Shown: positions 51,379 through 62,430, counted from the first letter of the stretch. The stretch: 64,000 nt of DNA from Edwardsiella tarda ATCC 15947 = NBRC 105688 (GCF_003113495.2 NZ_CP084506.1:1116001-1180000); one strand, 5' to 3'. Notes: generated by a model not told the origin, from the letters alone. Program-made: numbers and translations.

Positions 51379-52737
51379 ATGTCTTTTGATTCCCTTGGCC
51401 TGTGTGCCGAACTGTTACGTGCGGTGGAAGAGCAGGGTTACCGTGACCCCACCCCGATTCAACAGCAGGCCATTCCTCTGGTGCTGCAACGTCGCGATCT
51501 GATGGCGAGCGCGCAGACCGGTACCGGCAAGACCGCCGGTTTTACCCTACCGTTGCTGCAATTGCTGCACCAGAACCCGAAGAACGGCAAGGGGCGCCGT
51601 CCGGTGCGTGCCCTGATCCTGACGCCGACCCGTGAGTTGGCGGCCCAGATCGGCGATAACGTCCGCGAATACAGCCGTCATCTGCCGTTACGCTCGCTGG
51701 TGGTGTTCGGTGGGGTGAGCATCAACCCGCAGATGATGAAGCTGCGTGGTGGCGTGGACGTGCTGGTGGCGACACCGGGACGCCTGCTGGATCTTGCGCA
51801 TCAGAACGCGGTCGATCTGTCCCAGGTTGAGATCTTGGTGCTGGATGAGGCCGATCGCATGCTGGACATGGGCTTCATTCACGATATTCGCCGTGTGCTG
51901 GCTCGTCTGCCGGCCAAGCGTCAGAACCTGCTGTTCTCCGCGACCTTCTCCGACGAGATCAAGGCGCTGGCCGCCTCATTGCTACATAACCCGGCCGAGG
52001 TGGAAGTGGCGCGCCGCAACACCGCCTCCGAGTTGGTGAGCCAACACGTGCATCTGGTGGACAAGAAGCGTAAGCGTGAGCTGCTCTCTTTCCTGATCGG
52101 CTCACAGGATTGGCGCCAGGTTCTGGTGTTCACCCGTACCAAGTATGGCGCCAACCATCTGGCCGAGCAGCTGAATAAGGATGGCATCAGCGCGGCGGCG
52201 ATCCATGGCAACAAGAGCCAGGGCGCGCGTACCCGTGCGCTGGCAGACTTCAAGAGTGGCGACATTCGCGTCCTGGTGGCGACGGATATCGCCGCCCGTG
52301 GTTTGGACATCGATCAGCTGCCTTACGTGGTGAACTATGAGCTGCCCAACGTCCCGGAAGATTATGTCCACCGTATCGGACGTACCGGGCGTGCGCAGGC
52401 GACGGGCGAGGCGCTCTCACTGGTCTGCGTCGACGAGCATAAGCTGCTGCGTGATATCGAACGCCTGCTGAAACGCCCGATCCCCCGTATGGCGATCGCC
52501 GGTTATGAGCCGGATCCCAGCATCAAGGCCGAGCCGATCCAAAATGGTCGTCAGGGTGGACGGCAGAATGGCCGCAACGAGCGTGGCACGCAGGGACAGG
52601 GGCGACGTGGAACAGGGACGCGCAGCAAGGAAAGTTCGGCGGCGGAAGGCCAACGTAACCCGGCGGCCCGTCCGGGGCAGAATCGTCGTCCGCGCCGTCC
52701 GGCGGCGGAGGCGAAGGGACGGGTAGAGGGGCGTTAA
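51379..52737 (+). CDS. rhlE: DEAD-box RNA helicase RhlE
   Basis: ATP-dependent RNA helicase that helps ribosome assembly and RNA turnover, 452 residues. Helicase motifs in order: Q-motif [21 protein letters not shown], Ia [14 protein letters not shown] in [20 protein letters not shown] ending in HRIGRTGRA. The C-terminal tail (about 375-452) is basic and Arg/Gly/Gln-rich. ATG 51379 (MSFDSLGL) with TTGGAG upstream matches E. coli rather than an in-frame ATG 12 bases earlier. Confidence 0.96.
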   Translation: MSFDSLGLCAELLRAVEEQGYRDPTPIQQQAIPLVLQRRDLMASAQTGTGKTAGFTLPLLQLLHQNPKNGKGRRPVRALILTPTRELAAQIGDNVREYSRHLPLRSLVVFGGVSINPQMMKLRGGVDVLVATPGRLLDLAHQNAVDLSQVEILVLDEADRMLDMGFIHDIRRVLARLPAKRQNLLFSATFSDEIKALAASLLHNPAEVEVARRNTASELVSQHVHLVDKKRKRELLSFLIGSQDWRQVLVFTRTKYGANHLAEQLNKDGISAAAIHGNKSQGARTRALADFKSGDIRVLVATDIAARGLDIDQLPYVVNYELPNVPEDYVHRIGRTGRAQATGEALSLVCVDEHKLLRDIERLLKRPIPRMAIAGYEPDPSIKAEPIQNGRQGGRQNGRNERGTQGQGRRGTGTRSKESSAAEGQRNPAARPGQNRRPRRPAAEAKGRVEGR

Positions 52738-52819
52738 GCGAGACGTCCTAAGCGGAAAACGATCCGCCGCTGAGGCAGTCGTGAGACTGCATCCGCAGCG
52801 GGTCGATCACGCGCGGCGC

Positions 52820-53173
52820 TCAGGCGGCGCGCTCGAAGGATTTCGCGGCCACCATCTCCCGCTTCCAAACTCCTGGCGTCATGTCGAAACGGCGCTTAAA
52901 GGAGCGGGTGAAGGAGCGTTGGGAGTCGAACCCCATCGACAGTGCGATGTCGAGGATTGATCCTTGGCATACTTTCAGGCGACGCGCCGACTCATCCAAC
53001 TTCTTATTACGAATATACTCGCCAAGGCGTACGCCGGTGTGCGCTTTAAACATGCGTTGTAGGTGCCATTTGGAGTAACCCGCACGCGCCGCTACATCAT
53101 CGAGGGATGAGATGGTCGCAACATTGTTATCGATCCAGGTACGGAGCGCGCTGATAAAATCGGTATTGTACAT
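52820..53173 (-). CDS. MarA/SoxS/RamA-like AraC-family activator
   Basis: Single-domain AraC-type activator, 117 residues, of the MarA-SoxS-Rob-RamA group that switches on efflux and stress genes. Helix-turn-helix 1 lies near SSLDDVAARAGYSKWHLQRMFKAHTG and the second near SILDIALSMGFDSQRSFTRSFKRRF. AAGGTG precedes ATG 53173; an overlapping GTG at 53182 is an alternative. It cannot be assigned to one named member: it is longer than SoxS (107) and has a distinct N-terminus. It is divergent from a TetR gene across a 385-base region with two dyads. Confidence 0.88.
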   Translation of the reverse strand: MYNTDFISALRTWIDNNVATISSLDDVAARAGYSKWHLQRMFKAHTGVRLGEYIRNKKLDESARRLKVCQGSILDIALSMGFDSQRSFTRSFKRRFDMTPGVWKREMVAAKSFERAA

Positions 53174-53321
53174 GGCAATCACCTTACTCTTTTTGTGCGA
53201 TGGTTAGTGACACGACGCGGTGTACAGCAGTTTAATCCGTACAGCAGGTGCGTTTTAGTGTCATTCTGGTGACGATCGCGGTGATGTTCGCATCGGGCGC
53301 ACATCGTATGAAGTCATTATC

Positions 53322-53335
53322 TTAACGATCGTTAA
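53322..53335. promoter_or_regulatory. 14-bp palindrome, candidate TetR operator
   Basis: TTAACGATCGTTAA is a perfect palindrome midway between the divergent AraC-type and TetR-type genes, in the kind of position and size a TetR dimer would use. Confidence 0.5.
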
Positions 53336-53397
53336 TTTAATGGTAATTCCGTCGCCGGAGTGTCGTCAACGTTTTTTATTAACGCTTATTAATAAAA

Positions 53398-53422
53398 TTG
53401 TTAACTCTATGTTTGTTAACAA
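53398..53422. promoter_or_regulatory. Second dyad, candidate operator
   Basis: TTGTTAAC (53398-53405) and GTTAACAA (53415-53422) form a perfect inverted repeat with a 9-base spacer. The TTAAC core is shared with the palindrome at 53322. Confidence 0.5.
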
Positions 53423-53558
53423 AATATTATTTATTCTCTACCTAGGGTATGCAGTGTTCTGACGGCGCCTGCACGGGCGGTGCGCCACGGTTTGCATATT
53501 CGTGGGGGCAAGGCTACCTTTAGCGGGAGATCCAGTGAGTGAGGTGTAGATAAAGGGA

Positions 53559-54209
53559 ATGGTAACAGAACATACATCCTGTAAACGCGCCGGGCGCGGC
53601 CGTCCAAAGGTGTTCGATAGGGAAGTCGCGTTGCGCAAGGCGCTGGAACTGTTTTGGCGTAAGGGCTACGAGGCGACCTCGATGGCCGATCTGGTCGAGG
53701 CGACCGGTGCGAAGGCGCCGACCCTGTACGCGGAGTTTGAAAACAAAGAGGGGCTGTTTCGCGCGGTGGTCGAGTATTACACCGCCTGTAATGAGGATAA
53801 ATACGATCGTCTGCTGTTCAAGGTTAACTTGCCGTTGATCGATACACTGCGTGACTACCTGAATGTCACGGCGTGTTGTTTTACCAGCGATGACACGCCC
53901 AGCGGCTGCTTTATCATCTGCGCATCGATGGTGCCGACCAGTTGTTCGGATAAGGTCAGCCAAGTGCTGAAGAGTCGTCAGCCGATACAAGAGGCGATGC
54001 TGACGCGCTTTCTCGAGCAGCGTCAGCGTGCCGGTGAATTGCCCGCCTATAGCGATGTTCAGGGATTGGCGCGTTACCTATGCTGCCTGATTCAGGGGAT
54101 GTCGGTGCGCGCCCGTGAGGGGGCTGAATGCGGCGATCTCCAGGCCATCGTGGAGACCACTATGGCGGTCTGGCCGGCGTTATGTGAGGCCTGTCGCCTA
54201 CCGGCATAA
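53559..54209 (+). CDS. TetR/AcrR-family transcription regulator
   Basis: TetR-type repressor, 216 residues. Arg/Gly-rich N-terminus then the helix-turn-helix (about 20-65) with ALELFWRKGYEATSMADLVEATG and APTLYAEFENKEGLF. The C-terminal ligand domain is diverse and carries several Cys (TACCF, CFIICASM, YLCCLIQG), which could allow redox or thiol-reactive sensing; that is inference. The start ATG 53559 has AAAGGG unusually close, so the exact start is uncertain. It is divergent from the MarA-like gene and may control it, as RamR controls ramA in Salmonella. Confidence 0.88.
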   Translation: MVTEHTSCKRAGRGRPKVFDREVALRKALELFWRKGYEATSMADLVEATGAKAPTLYAEFENKEGLFRAVVEYYTACNEDKYDRLLFKVNLPLIDTLRDYLNVTACCFTSDDTPSGCFIICASMVPTSCSDKVSQVLKSRQPIQEAMLTRFLEQRQRAGELPAYSDVQGLARYLCCLIQGMSVRAREGAECGDLQAIVETTMAVWPALCEACRLPA

Positions 54210-54239
54210 GCGTGTCGAGGAAAGCTAAACGACACGCTT
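54208..54239 (+). terminator. Possible terminator after the TetR gene
   Basis: AAGCGTGTCG pairs perfectly with CGACACGCTT around a 12-base loop and overlaps the tetR stop codon. Only a short T-run follows. Confidence 0.45.
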
Positions 54240-54325
54240 TGCAACACTCTAGCGCTTGCCATCGATGAGTTAAACTGGTTAGCTGCCAAACAGGGTGATG
54301 GCGTGCCACCCGTGATAACCAACCG

Positions 54326-54342
54326 CCGTAATCCACTTACGG
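54326..54342. promoter_or_regulatory. Small dyad upstream of the ppaC operon
   Basis: CCGTAA and TTACGG are inverted around TCCAC, about 113 bases before the ppaC start. No known regulator consensus fits; it is a candidate operator only. Confidence 0.35.
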
Positions 54343-54454
54343 ATGATGACGCCTGATGACTACCGTTCCTGGGGAGCGGGGCATCGGCGTCATACTATTT
54401 TCCCGCGCTTATCCCTGCACTCCCCGTGGTTAACCACCGCTATACGGAGGAGAA

Positions 54455-55345
54455 ATGATCTACGTTTTTGGCCATAAGTATCCCGACAGCGACGCGATCT
54501 GTAGCGCACTGGTCGCCGCCCAGTGGCTGACGGCGCGCGGCTTGCCCGCGCACGCTTGGCGTCTGGGAGAGATCAATCATGAAACGGCCTACATCCTGCG
54601 CCAGGCCGAGTGTGAGCCGCCACCGCTGTTGACCGAATCGTTGCAGGATAAAACGACTTGGCTGGTGGACTTTAGCGATGCCGAGCAGGGGCCGGACACG
54701 CTCGGGCAGAGCCACTTGCTGGGGCTGATCGATCACCATCGTCTGGGTACCCTGACCAGCCGTGAACCGATCGATGCCTGGATCCGTCGTGTCGGCAGTA
54801 CGGCGACCTTGCTGTGGCAGATCCTGACCCAGGAGTACGCCATGGTGCCGGATCGCAGCCAGTCGATCTTGTTACTGGGCGCCATCCTGAGTGATACCAT
54901 CGGCCTGATCTCCCCGACCACGACCGAGGCAGACCGCCAGGCGGTTGCCGCCTTACGCGCGGCTTGCCGCCCCGACTATGACACCTTCCTCGCCGGGCTC
55001 TTGGCGGCGAAGACGAGCTTGGCGGGTTACACGGCGCAGGCCTTGTTGGAAAAGGATCTGAAGCGTTTCGTCATCGGTGAGTATACGTTGGAGATCGCCC
55101 AACTGGAGGTGGCGTCGCCGCAACAGGTCGACGCACAGTTGACGCCGCTGTTGGCATGTATGCAACAGCGTTGCCGTGAACAGGCGTTGGATTACGTTAT
55201 GTTGGCGGTCAGCGACATTCGGCAACGCCATACGATGCTCTACCGTGTCGCCCGCGATGGTCGCATTCTACCCGTCCAGCCATTACCCGGTATGCTAAGC
55301 CGCAAGAAAGAGATTTTGCCCTGGGTTAGCGCCCAGCTGATTTGA
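54455..55345 (+). CDS. ppaC: Manganese-dependent (family II) inorganic pyrophosphatase
   Basis: DHH-superfamily enzyme hydrolysing pyrophosphate to phosphate, unlike the family I Ppa usual in Enterobacterales. It has 296 residues (typical 305-310). Motifs in order: GHKYPDSDA (metal ligands His, Asp, Asp; Tyr replaces the usual Asn), LVDFSDAEQ (metal Asp; the usual VDHNE is altered), DHH in LIDHHRLG, and LSDTIGLISPTTTEAD. The C-terminal DHHA2 domain ends with the substrate-binding SRKKEILP. A strong GGAGGAGA lies before the ATG. It heads an operon with a usp gene (13-base gap) and an enolase gene. Confidence 0.92.
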   Translation: MIYVFGHKYPDSDAICSALVAAQWLTARGLPAHAWRLGEINHETAYILRQAECEPPPLLTESLQDKTTWLVDFSDAEQGPDTLGQSHLLGLIDHHRLGTLTSREPIDAWIRRVGSTATLLWQILTQEYAMVPDRSQSILLLGAILSDTIGLISPTTTEADRQAVAALRAACRPDYDTFLAGLLAAKTSLAGYTAQALLEKDLKRFVIGEYTLEIAQLEVASPQQVDAQLTPLLACMQQRCREQALDYVMLAVSDIRQRHTMLYRVARDGRILPVQPLPGMLSRKKEILPWVSAQLI

Positions 55346-55358
55346 GATGAGGTCCCCG

Positions 55359-55778
55359 ATGAAGATCTATCGACACGTTTTGGTCCTGGTGCATGGCCGG
55401 CACGATGGTGAGGTGTTATTGCCACACGCCTGTCAGGTCGCGCGCCAGAATGAGGCCCAGCTGACGCTCGGGCATATCAGCGGCGATTTGGCCGCGCTGC
55501 GTGGCATGTTGGATGTTAACCTGACGCGTATGGAGCAGCAGAGTATCAATGAGACGCGCCAGTTGCTGATGTCGTTAGTACATCAACAAGATTATCCGAT
55601 CGATACGCAACAGATCGTGACTATCGACGCCCTCGACGATGTGCGCGCGTTCGTGACCAGCCAACAGGTGGACTTATTGATGCTGGGTCATCATAACCGC
55701 ACGTTGGCCAAGTTTGTCTCCACCTCATTTGACTTTATCAATGGCCTTGAGACTGACGTTCTAGTGAAACACCTGTAA
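55359..55778 (+). CDS. Universal stress protein (UspA family)
   Basis: Small alpha/beta UspA-fold protein, 139 residues. It begins MKIYRHVLVLVHG, has the family's LGHISGDL strand, and ends in the DLLMLGHHNRTL segment and a terminal strand TDVLVKHL. The nucleotide-binding G2xG9xGS pattern of ATP-binding Usps is not evident (LGHHNRTLAKFVSTS), so it is probably of the UspA/UspC non-ATP-binding type. ATG 55359 is chosen over ATG 55347 for AGG spacing and N-terminal similarity. It is sandwiched between ppaC and eno with gaps of 13 and 15 bases. Confidence 0.85.
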   Translation: MKIYRHVLVLVHGRHDGEVLLPHACQVARQNEAQLTLGHISGDLAALRGMLDVNLTRMEQQSINETRQLLMSLVHQQDYPIDTQQIVTIDALDDVRAFVTSQQVDLLMLGHHNRTLAKFVSTSFDFINGLETDVLVKHL

Positions 55779-55790
55779 ACCTAGGAGTAG

Positions 55791-57080
<1,290 letters not shown>

Positions 57081-57095
57081 GGCCCATTAATCTTC

Positions 57096-57129
57096 ACGGC
57101 GCGATCCAGCGGGGTCGCGCCGTTTTTTT
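57096..57129 (+). terminator. Rho-independent terminator after eno
   Basis: ACGGCGCGA (57096-57104) pairs with TCGCGCCGT (57115-57123) around a 10-base loop, followed by seven T. Confidence 0.9.
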
Positions 57130-57347
57130 CGCCGCCATCCGCCTTTCTCATCGACCATCTCTCCCGCTCCTTTGCGCGAAATTCCGCCTTCCTCGTTGGC
57201 GCGTCACCGTGGCGTGTAGAAAAGAGGTTGTCAATCTGAGGTCCGCTATCTATAGTTACTATGATGGGACTTTTCTAAATATTTATAATAATTTCAATAT
57301 ATTATTTTTCTTATCTAACGGTGACTCCAGTATGAGGCCACAGGGGA

Positions 57348-58343
57348 ATGATGGATCTTTTTGGCGATGATCGGCACCGCTCGATGGCGTTGTATGGTGA
57401 TCCGGCGCAACCGCGCCGGCGCTTTACCCGTCGGCGTGCGTGGTTCCTCATGCTACTCGGGATACTGATGGTCGCGATCGCCGGCTTACATCTCGCCTAT
57501 CTCCCCCATTATGCCTTGCAGCGCTTTAATGGCTTCGCCTTTGCATTGGAGTTAGTGGACTATTTGACGGTATTGCTGATGTTGGTGGCGGTGCAATACT
57601 CGGCGCTGGATCGCCCCGCCTACCTCTGCCTGACCTTTGGCTTGTCCCTGTGGCTGTTGAGTGGTTTGCTGAATTTATTGGATGAGATTGTCGTACAACC
57701 CGTCCTGCTAGGCGATCTAGAGGATGTTTTACACAGTCTGGGGATGTTGATCGGCGCCTGGGGTGGGGGCTATACCCTGCGTTATCTGGCGCGGGTGCGC
57801 GCGCGGTTACGTTACCTGGCGATGTTTGACGATCTGACCGCTTTGCCGAATCGACGCCATTTCTACTCCTACCTGATGTCACGCCCACAACCGCGCCAGA
57901 TCGGGTTGATGATCATCGATCTGGATCACTTCAAACGGGTCAATGACGAGTTTGGTCATACCGTCGGCGATCGCGTGTTATTTCAGTTTGGTCGCCTGCT
58001 GCGTGCCGAGTTTACCCATCATGCGTTTCCGGCGCGCATCGGCGGTGAAGAGTTCGCCTTGGTGCTGGAGCAGAGCGATTGCGCCAGCGTGACCGCGAGC
58101 GCACAACGTCTGTTACAGCGTGCCAGCATGATCCGCATCGCCGAGGAGCGGATGCTCAGCGTCAGCATCGGGGTCGGCATCAGTACCCCCGATGAGATGT
58201 TGGAGTCGTTCATCCATCGCGTCGATGACGCGCTCTATCAGGCGAAGGGGGCGGGGCGAGGGACCTACCGCTGGAGCCCTGACGGCACGCCACACGCCGC
58301 GCGTTATACCCCCCACCTTGATGAGGAGAAACCTCGACAATAG
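57348..58343 (+). CDS. Membrane diguanylate cyclase (GGDEF)
   Basis: Predicted c-di-GMP synthase, 331 residues. The N-terminal part has about four membrane helices (roughly 30-50, 65-85, 90-112 and 120-145) with no recognisable sensor. The GGDEF domain (about 160-310) is intact: FDDLTALPNRR, DLDHFKRVNDEFGHTVGD, and the active-site loop RIGGEEFALV. The RxxD inhibitory site expected just before that loop is not present (sequence THHAFPA), suggesting no product feedback. Two consecutive ATG codons (57348, 57351) sit very close to AGGGGA, so the start may be off by one codon. It is convergent with the next gene, 3 bases apart. Confidence 0.88.
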   Translation: MMDLFGDDRHRSMALYGDPAQPRRRFTRRRAWFLMLLGILMVAIAGLHLAYLPHYALQRFNGFAFALELVDYLTVLLMLVAVQYSALDRPAYLCLTFGLSLWLLSGLLNLLDEIVVQPVLLGDLEDVLHSLGMLIGAWGGGYTLRYLARVRARLRYLAMFDDLTALPNRRHFYSYLMSRPQPRQIGLMIIDLDHFKRVNDEFGHTVGDRVLFQFGRLLRAEFTHHAFPARIGGEEFALVLEQSDCASVTASAQRLLQRASMIRIAEERMLSVSIGVGISTPDEMLESFIHRVDDALYQAKGAGRGTYRWSPDGTPHAARYTPHLDEEKPRQ

Positions 58344-58346
58344 GGG

Positions 58347-58772
58347 CTATTCCCCGTCCGGAGCACCATGCGATCGCGTGCTGGCGGGTGGGCGAGGTAG
58401 GGTGATGCCCCGATCGGCGAACACGCGTTGGGCGACGCGAATGGCGTTGAGCGTACGCGGTAGGCCGGCGTAAGGGATAAGATGGATCAGCGTGTCGAGG
58501 ATCTTTTTCGGTGCGACCGCGACATTCAGCGCGTTGTTGATATTGGCGGTTAACTCCGCCTCACAACTGCCGAGAGTGGCCAAGGCGCTGATGGCGGTGA
58601 GGGTCTTTTCTCCCGGGCTGAGGCCGGGTCGGGCATAGATTTCGCCAAAGACAAACTCGACGATATAGCGTTGGATTTCCGGTGCGACGTCCCCTATCTC
58701 ATCGCTCAGATGGTGTTTACTTTGCTGCGTATAGTAGTCAAATACTTGTTTCCCCTGGTCATAACGGCTCAT
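58347..58772 (-). CDS. Carboxymuconolactone decarboxylase-like protein
   Basis: Protein of the CMD/AhpD-like fold, 141 residues. The core LSPGEKTLTAISALATLGS, then TANINNALNVAVAPKKILDTLIHLIPYAG and RVFADRG follow the family. A CxxC peroxidase pair is absent (only one Cys, in GSCEAEL), so AhpD-type alkyl hydroperoxidase activity is unlikely. ATG 58772 is chosen for the strong GAGGAGAG 4-7 bases upstream. The substrate is unknown. Confidence 0.82.
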   Translation of the reverse strand: MSRYDQGKQVFDYYTQQSKHHLSDEIGDVAPEIQRYIVEFVFGEIYARPGLSPGEKTLTAISALATLGSCEAELTANINNALNVAVAPKKILDTLIHLIPYAGLPRTLNAIRVAQRVFADRGITLPRPPASTRSHGAPDGE

Positions 58773-58944
58773 CGCTCTCTCCTCTCGTGTCATCATCCTC
58801 GGGGTGTCATATCGGTTAGTCTCGCGTTGCCATCTTGCCGTGCGAGCGCGACGCTGTGAAGCGGCAGCCATTCCGATTTTGACGAGATCCGTTGAGGGGA
58901 TGGGGAGAGGTGGGTAAACATGATTGGCGAGCAGAAACAAAAAA

Positions 58945-58968
58945 ACCAACCGCAATGGTTGGTTTTTT
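58945..58968 (-). terminator. Terminator after tRNA-Pro
   Basis: ACCAACC and GGTTGGT pair around GCAAT, with A-runs on one side and T-runs on the other, so it can act in either direction. It lies 11 bases after the tRNA 3' end. Confidence 0.8.
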
Positions 58969-58978
58969 TAGGGAATTT

Positions 58979-59055
58979 TGGTCGGCACGAGAGGATTTGA
59001 ACCTCCGACCCCTGACACCCCATGACAGTGCGCTACCAGGCTGCGCTACGTGCCG
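58979..59055 (-). tRNA. proL: tRNA-Pro(GGG)
   Basis: 77 bases including an encoded CCA. The acceptor stem CGGCACG/CGTGCCG, D arm GCGC/GCGC, anticodon loop ATGGGGT with anticodon GGG at 59021-59019, and T arm GGAGG-TTCAAAT-CCTCT all fit. It is nearly identical to E. coli proL and lies downstream of yejM, as there. Confidence 0.97.
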
Positions 59056-59130
59056 AACTGGTTTTGTATACTACCGTTTTCCTCACCATTTGCAACCCAT
59101 CACGCGATCGATCGCTGTTGTTTTAGGCAG

Positions 59131-60888
59131 TTAGTTGGCAATAAAGCGTTTTACGTCGGTCAGCACCTGCAACAACAGCGGCAGTGGCAGCTGTTCACCC
59201 GTCAGCTCACGATCCTCGCGGTCATAGGTGCGATAGCTCCCATTGCGGTTGAGCACGATGGTTTGCTGCGGGGTGACGATCACCAGATCGCGCCCATCGC
59301 CGAGCGTCAACCAATTGTGGCGACGGCTGGCGGCGAACAGATCTTCGCCCTGGGTGTAGTTGAGCGCTCGGCTATCGACGTGGAGCAGCCGTTGCATCAG
59401 GGTGGCCATCACATCCTCGTGGCTGGTCATCTTAGCGATCGATTGTGGCGTGGTGCCAGGCCAATGGACGATCAGCGGAACCTGGAGCTGATGACGTCGA
59501 TAGGCATTATTCCCCGGCGCCTCGTTGTCGGCGGTTAAACCGTGGCTGGCGGTGATCACCACCACCGTCTTAGCCAGATCATGGCGCGCCCGCAGGGCAT
59601 CGATCATCGCGGCGATCTGGCCATCTAACTGTTGGGCGGCGCGTGGATAGCGGCTGGCGGCACTCCCGCTCGGGTTACTGCCGCTGGTGGTGCCGTTAAG
59701 ATTGACATAGGCAAACCACGGGTGCTGTGAGGTCTGGGTGTCTAACCAACTCTCCCATTGGCGCACGGTCGCGGCGTCACTCTGCTTCTGCGGAGTGGGG
59801 AGGGTAAAGTCACTAAACAGCGCCTGGCGGTACAGGGGCGCGTTGAAGCCATCGGAGGAGAAGAGGCCGAACTGATAATGCTGGTGTGCCAGTGCACTGA
59901 TCAGCGCCGAAGACTTACGCCCAGCGAGGATGCTGTCCAAATAGTTGGGCGAGATACCATAAAACAAGCCGAATAACCCGCTATCGACGGCGCTACCGGT
60001 GCTGTAGTGTTGGCTAAAGTTCAGGCTGGTCGTGGCGAAGGCGGCCAAGTCCGGCATGTTCTGCGCCAGATCGTCGCTTTGCAGACCGTCGGCGACGATC
60101 ATCAGGAGATTCAGCCCGGCGCCCTGGTCACTGTAGCTGAGCTCCCCCAAGGGGTATTCGATGGCGACCGCCTCTGGGTTACCGGTCCGAATCAGCCGCT
60201 CCTGATAGGCTTGGGCGTTCAACAGGCCGTGCTTCTCCAGGAAGCGTCGTGCCGTCATCGGATAGGAGAGTGGCAGATTCGCGCGCTGCATGGTGATCGG
60301 CCGGTAGAAGTTGGCATCCGCCCAAATATAGATCAGGTGTGAGGCGAGAAACGAGACAATAAACAATGCCGCCAACGGTTTACCGAAGGTCTGCCGGTTC
60401 AAGCTACGCAGCTTCTGCCAGCTCCAGGTACCGAAGAGCATCTCGATCAGGAACAGCACCGGGACGCAGATGAACATCAACTGCCAGTCGCGGGATAACT
60501 CGCCCTGGGACGGATTGACCACCAGCTCCCACACCAGGGGATTCAGGTGGAGATGGAAGCGTGTGAATACCTCGCTGTCGATCAGTAACAGCGTGAGCCC
60601 GGCGGTGGCGACCGCCGCCGAGAGAAAGCGCAGCAGACGCTGCGACATGACGACAAAGGTTAACGGAAACAGCGTCAGTAGGTAGACGGCAAAGCCGAGA
60701 AAGCTGAAGTGTCCTAGCCAACTCACAATGGCATAGACGCGTCCCGCGAGGGTAGCGGGCCAGTCGGCGATAAACAGGTAACGGCTGCCCAGCAGCAGCG
60801 CCAGCAGAATGTTGAACAGGGCGAACCAGTGCCCCCAGCTGATCATCTGGGAGACTTTTTCACGATAGCGCTGACGGTTGGTTACCAT
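59131..60888 (-). CDS. yejM: Inner membrane LPS regulator YejM/LapC (PbgA)
   Basis: Essential envelope protein that senses periplasmic-leaflet lipopolysaccharide and tunes LpxC proteolysis through LapB. It has 585 residues (E. coli 586). Five N-terminal membrane helices (about 20-185) are followed by the basic linker ([24 protein letters not shown]) and a periplasmic sulfatase-like domain that lacks the full catalytic metal set, as in E. coli. It is downstream of yejL by 39 bases. Confidence 0.95.
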   Translation of the reverse strand: MVTNRQRYREKVSQMISWGHWFALFNILLALLLGSRYLFIADWPATLAGRVYAIVSWLGHFSFLGFAVYLLTLFPLTFVVMSQRLLRFLSAAVATAGLTLLLIDSEVFTRFHLHLNPLVWELVVNPSQGELSRDWQLMFICVPVLFLIEMLFGTWSWQKLRSLNRQTFGKPLAALFIVSFLASHLIYIWADANFYRPITMQRANLPLSYPMTARRFLEKHGLLNAQAYQERLIRTGNPEAVAIEYPLGELSYSDQGAGLNLLMIVADGLQSDDLAQNMPDLAAFATTSLNFSQHYSTGSAVDSGLFGLFYGISPNYLDSILAGRKSSALISALAHQHYQFGLFSSDGFNAPLYRQALFSDFTLPTPQKQSDAATVRQWESWLDTQTSQHPWFAYVNLNGTTSGSNPSGSAASRYPRAAQQLDGQIAAMIDALRARHDLAKTVVVITASHGLTADNEAPGNNAYRRHQLQVPLIVHWPGTTPQSIAKMTSHEDVMATLMQRLLHVDSRALNYTQGEDLFAASRRHNWLTLGDGRDLVIVTPQQTIVLNRNGSYRTYDREDRELTGEQLPLPLLLQVLTDVKRFIAN

Positions 60889-60927
60889 AAACTCTGTCTG
60901 TTTCCGTCGAATCCATACTCGGAGGAT

Positions 60928-61155
60928 TTAGTGGGCGTTGTCTTCCCGAATGGAAGCCTGTAATGCCTCGGCAAAAGAGCGAGCGATCATGCGGCGTTGT
61001 GCGGGCGCAACGCTGCTGTTAATCAGGTTGGTTACCATGTTGCCCAGCACCATCAGTGACAGATCGGTGGGGGCATGTTGCGATTCTAGTACGTTGACCA
61101 GATCAGTGAGCAGTTGTTCAACGCGTTGATCGCTGTAACGGGATGATTGTGGCAT
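60928..61155 (-). CDS. yejL: UPF0352 protein YejL
   Basis: Small all-helical protein of unknown function, 75 residues, exactly the E. coli length. ATG 61155 ([16 protein letters not shown]) matches the E. coli start; [22 protein letters not shown] is nearly invariant. It forms an operon with yejM and is divergent from yejK. Confidence 0.94.
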   Translation of the reverse strand: MPQSSRYSDQRVEQLLTDLVNVLESQHAPTDLSLMVLGNMVTNLINSSVAPAQRRMIARSFAEALQASIREDNAH

Positions 61156-61325
61156 ATAAAGAGACCATCGATGACTGACAAAGTCACACATATTACCCGA
61201 TGGGCGGCGGATTTTCTGCAGTTTTCTGCATACGCCGCATCGATGAGCGGAGCGCCCCTTGCGAGGGCCGGGCAACGGTGTTTGAATACGCGCCTATATC
61301 AGGCTGAGGATAACAGGAGTAAACA

Positions 61326-62330
61326 ATGAGTCTGGATCTGGAGAACATCGCGCTGCATCAACTGGTGAAACGCGATGAACAGCAGTTGGAGGTCGTGTTG
61401 CGCGACTCGTTGTTGGCGCCGAGTGCCGTCGTCGACGAGACCATGGCGGAGCTGCACCGGGTCTACAACGCCAAGAGCAAGGCCTATGGCACTTTTACTC
61501 CCGACAGCGAGTTGGCGCAGGCGCTGACCCACTATCGTAAAGGGGAGGACACCTTTCTGCAATTCAGCCGGGCGGCGACCGGGCGCTTGCGCGATGAGCT
61601 GGCCAAGTATCCGTTTGCCGATGGGGGGATCGTGCTGTTTTGCCAGTATCGTTATCTGGCGGTGGACTACCTGTTGGTCGCGGTGCTCAACAATTGCAAC
61701 AGCATGCGTGTCAATGAGCAGCTGGATCTCAGCGCCACGCACTACCTGGATATCATGCACGCCGACATCGTCGCGCGTATCGATCTGACCGAGTGGGAGA
61801 CCAATCCGGCCTCCCAGCGCTATCTCTCCTACCTAAAGGGACGGGTTGGTCGCAAGGTGGCCGACTTCTTTATGGATTTCCTCGGCGCGCAGGCGGGGTT
61901 AGACGCCAAGGTGCAGAATCGTGGCCTGCTTCAGGCGGTGAGCGATTATTGCAACGAAGGGCAACTGGACAAGAACGAGCGTCAGGCGTGCCGTCAGCAG
62001 GTGTATGACTATTGCAACGAACAGTTGCAGGCGGGTGAGGAGATTGCCCTGGAGGCGCTATCACGCGAGATCCCGACGGTTGGCGAGCAGAGTTTTCAGC
62101 AATTTACCGCCGAGCGGGGCTATGAGCTGGAGGAGCATTTCCCGGCGGATCGCAGCACCCTGCGTCAGTTGACCAAGTATGCCGGTAGCGGTGGCGGCCT
62201 GACCATCAACTTCGACGCCATGCTGTTGGGTGAGCGCATCTTCTGGGATGCCCAGACCGATACCCTAACGATTAAGGGAACACCGCCGAACCTGCGCGAT
62301 CAGCTGCAACGTAACGGTAGCGGGCGCTGA
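61326..62330 (+). CDS. yejK: Nucleoid-associated protein YejK (NdpA)
   Basis: Spermidine-nucleoid-associated protein, 334 residues (E. coli 335). The family start [20 protein letters not shown] and the [23 protein letters not shown] block are clear. AGGAG precedes the ATG at 7 bases. It lies between divergent yejL and convergent rplY, as in E. coli, and is followed by two hairpins. Confidence 0.96.
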   Translation: MSLDLENIALHQLVKRDEQQLEVVLRDSLLAPSAVVDETMAELHRVYNAKSKAYGTFTPDSELAQALTHYRKGEDTFLQFSRAATGRLRDELAKYPFADGGIVLFCQYRYLAVDYLLVAVLNNCNSMRVNEQLDLSATHYLDIMHADIVARIDLTEWETNPASQRYLSYLKGRVGRKVADFFMDFLGAQAGLDAKVQNRGLLQAVSDYCNEGQLDKNERQACRQQVYDYCNEQLQAGEEIALEALSREIPTVGEQSFQQFTAERGYELEEHFPADRSTLRQLTKYAGSGGGLTINFDAMLLGERIFWDAQTDTLTIKGTPPNLRDQLQRNGSGR

Positions 62331-62340
62331 GTCCGCAATG

Positions 62341-62360
62341 GGAGGCGGGTGGCCGCCTCC
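62341..62360 (+). repeat. GC-rich hairpin after yejK
   Basis: GGAGGCGG and CCGCCTCC pair around GTGG, ten bases after the yejK stop. No T-run follows, so it may protect the transcript end rather than terminate. Confidence 0.5.
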
Positions 62361-62374
62361 TGTGCACGACAGGC

Positions 62375-62407
62375 GAAAAAAAACGCCGCTAAAGCGGCGT
62401 CTTTTTT
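62375..62407. terminator. Bidirectional terminator between yejK and rplY
   Basis: ACGCCGC and GCGGCGT pair around TAAA (62383-62400), with a run of A before and a run of T after, so it serves yejK on the plus strand and rplY on the minus strand. Confidence 0.88.
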
Positions 62408-62430
62408 ACTGATCTGAATCCGAACGGCGA

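Larger units (their letters stand above)
53174..53558. other. Divergent regulatory region between araC-type and tetR-type genes
   Basis: A 385-base gap that becomes AT-rich around 53320-53450. It holds two perfect dyads (annotated separately). No clear marbox was found by eye. Confidence 0.6.

Noticed and set aside
52769..52805. Nested inverted repeats after rhlE
   Set aside because: GCAGTC/GACTGC and flanking arms pair, but there is no T-run and no clear role.
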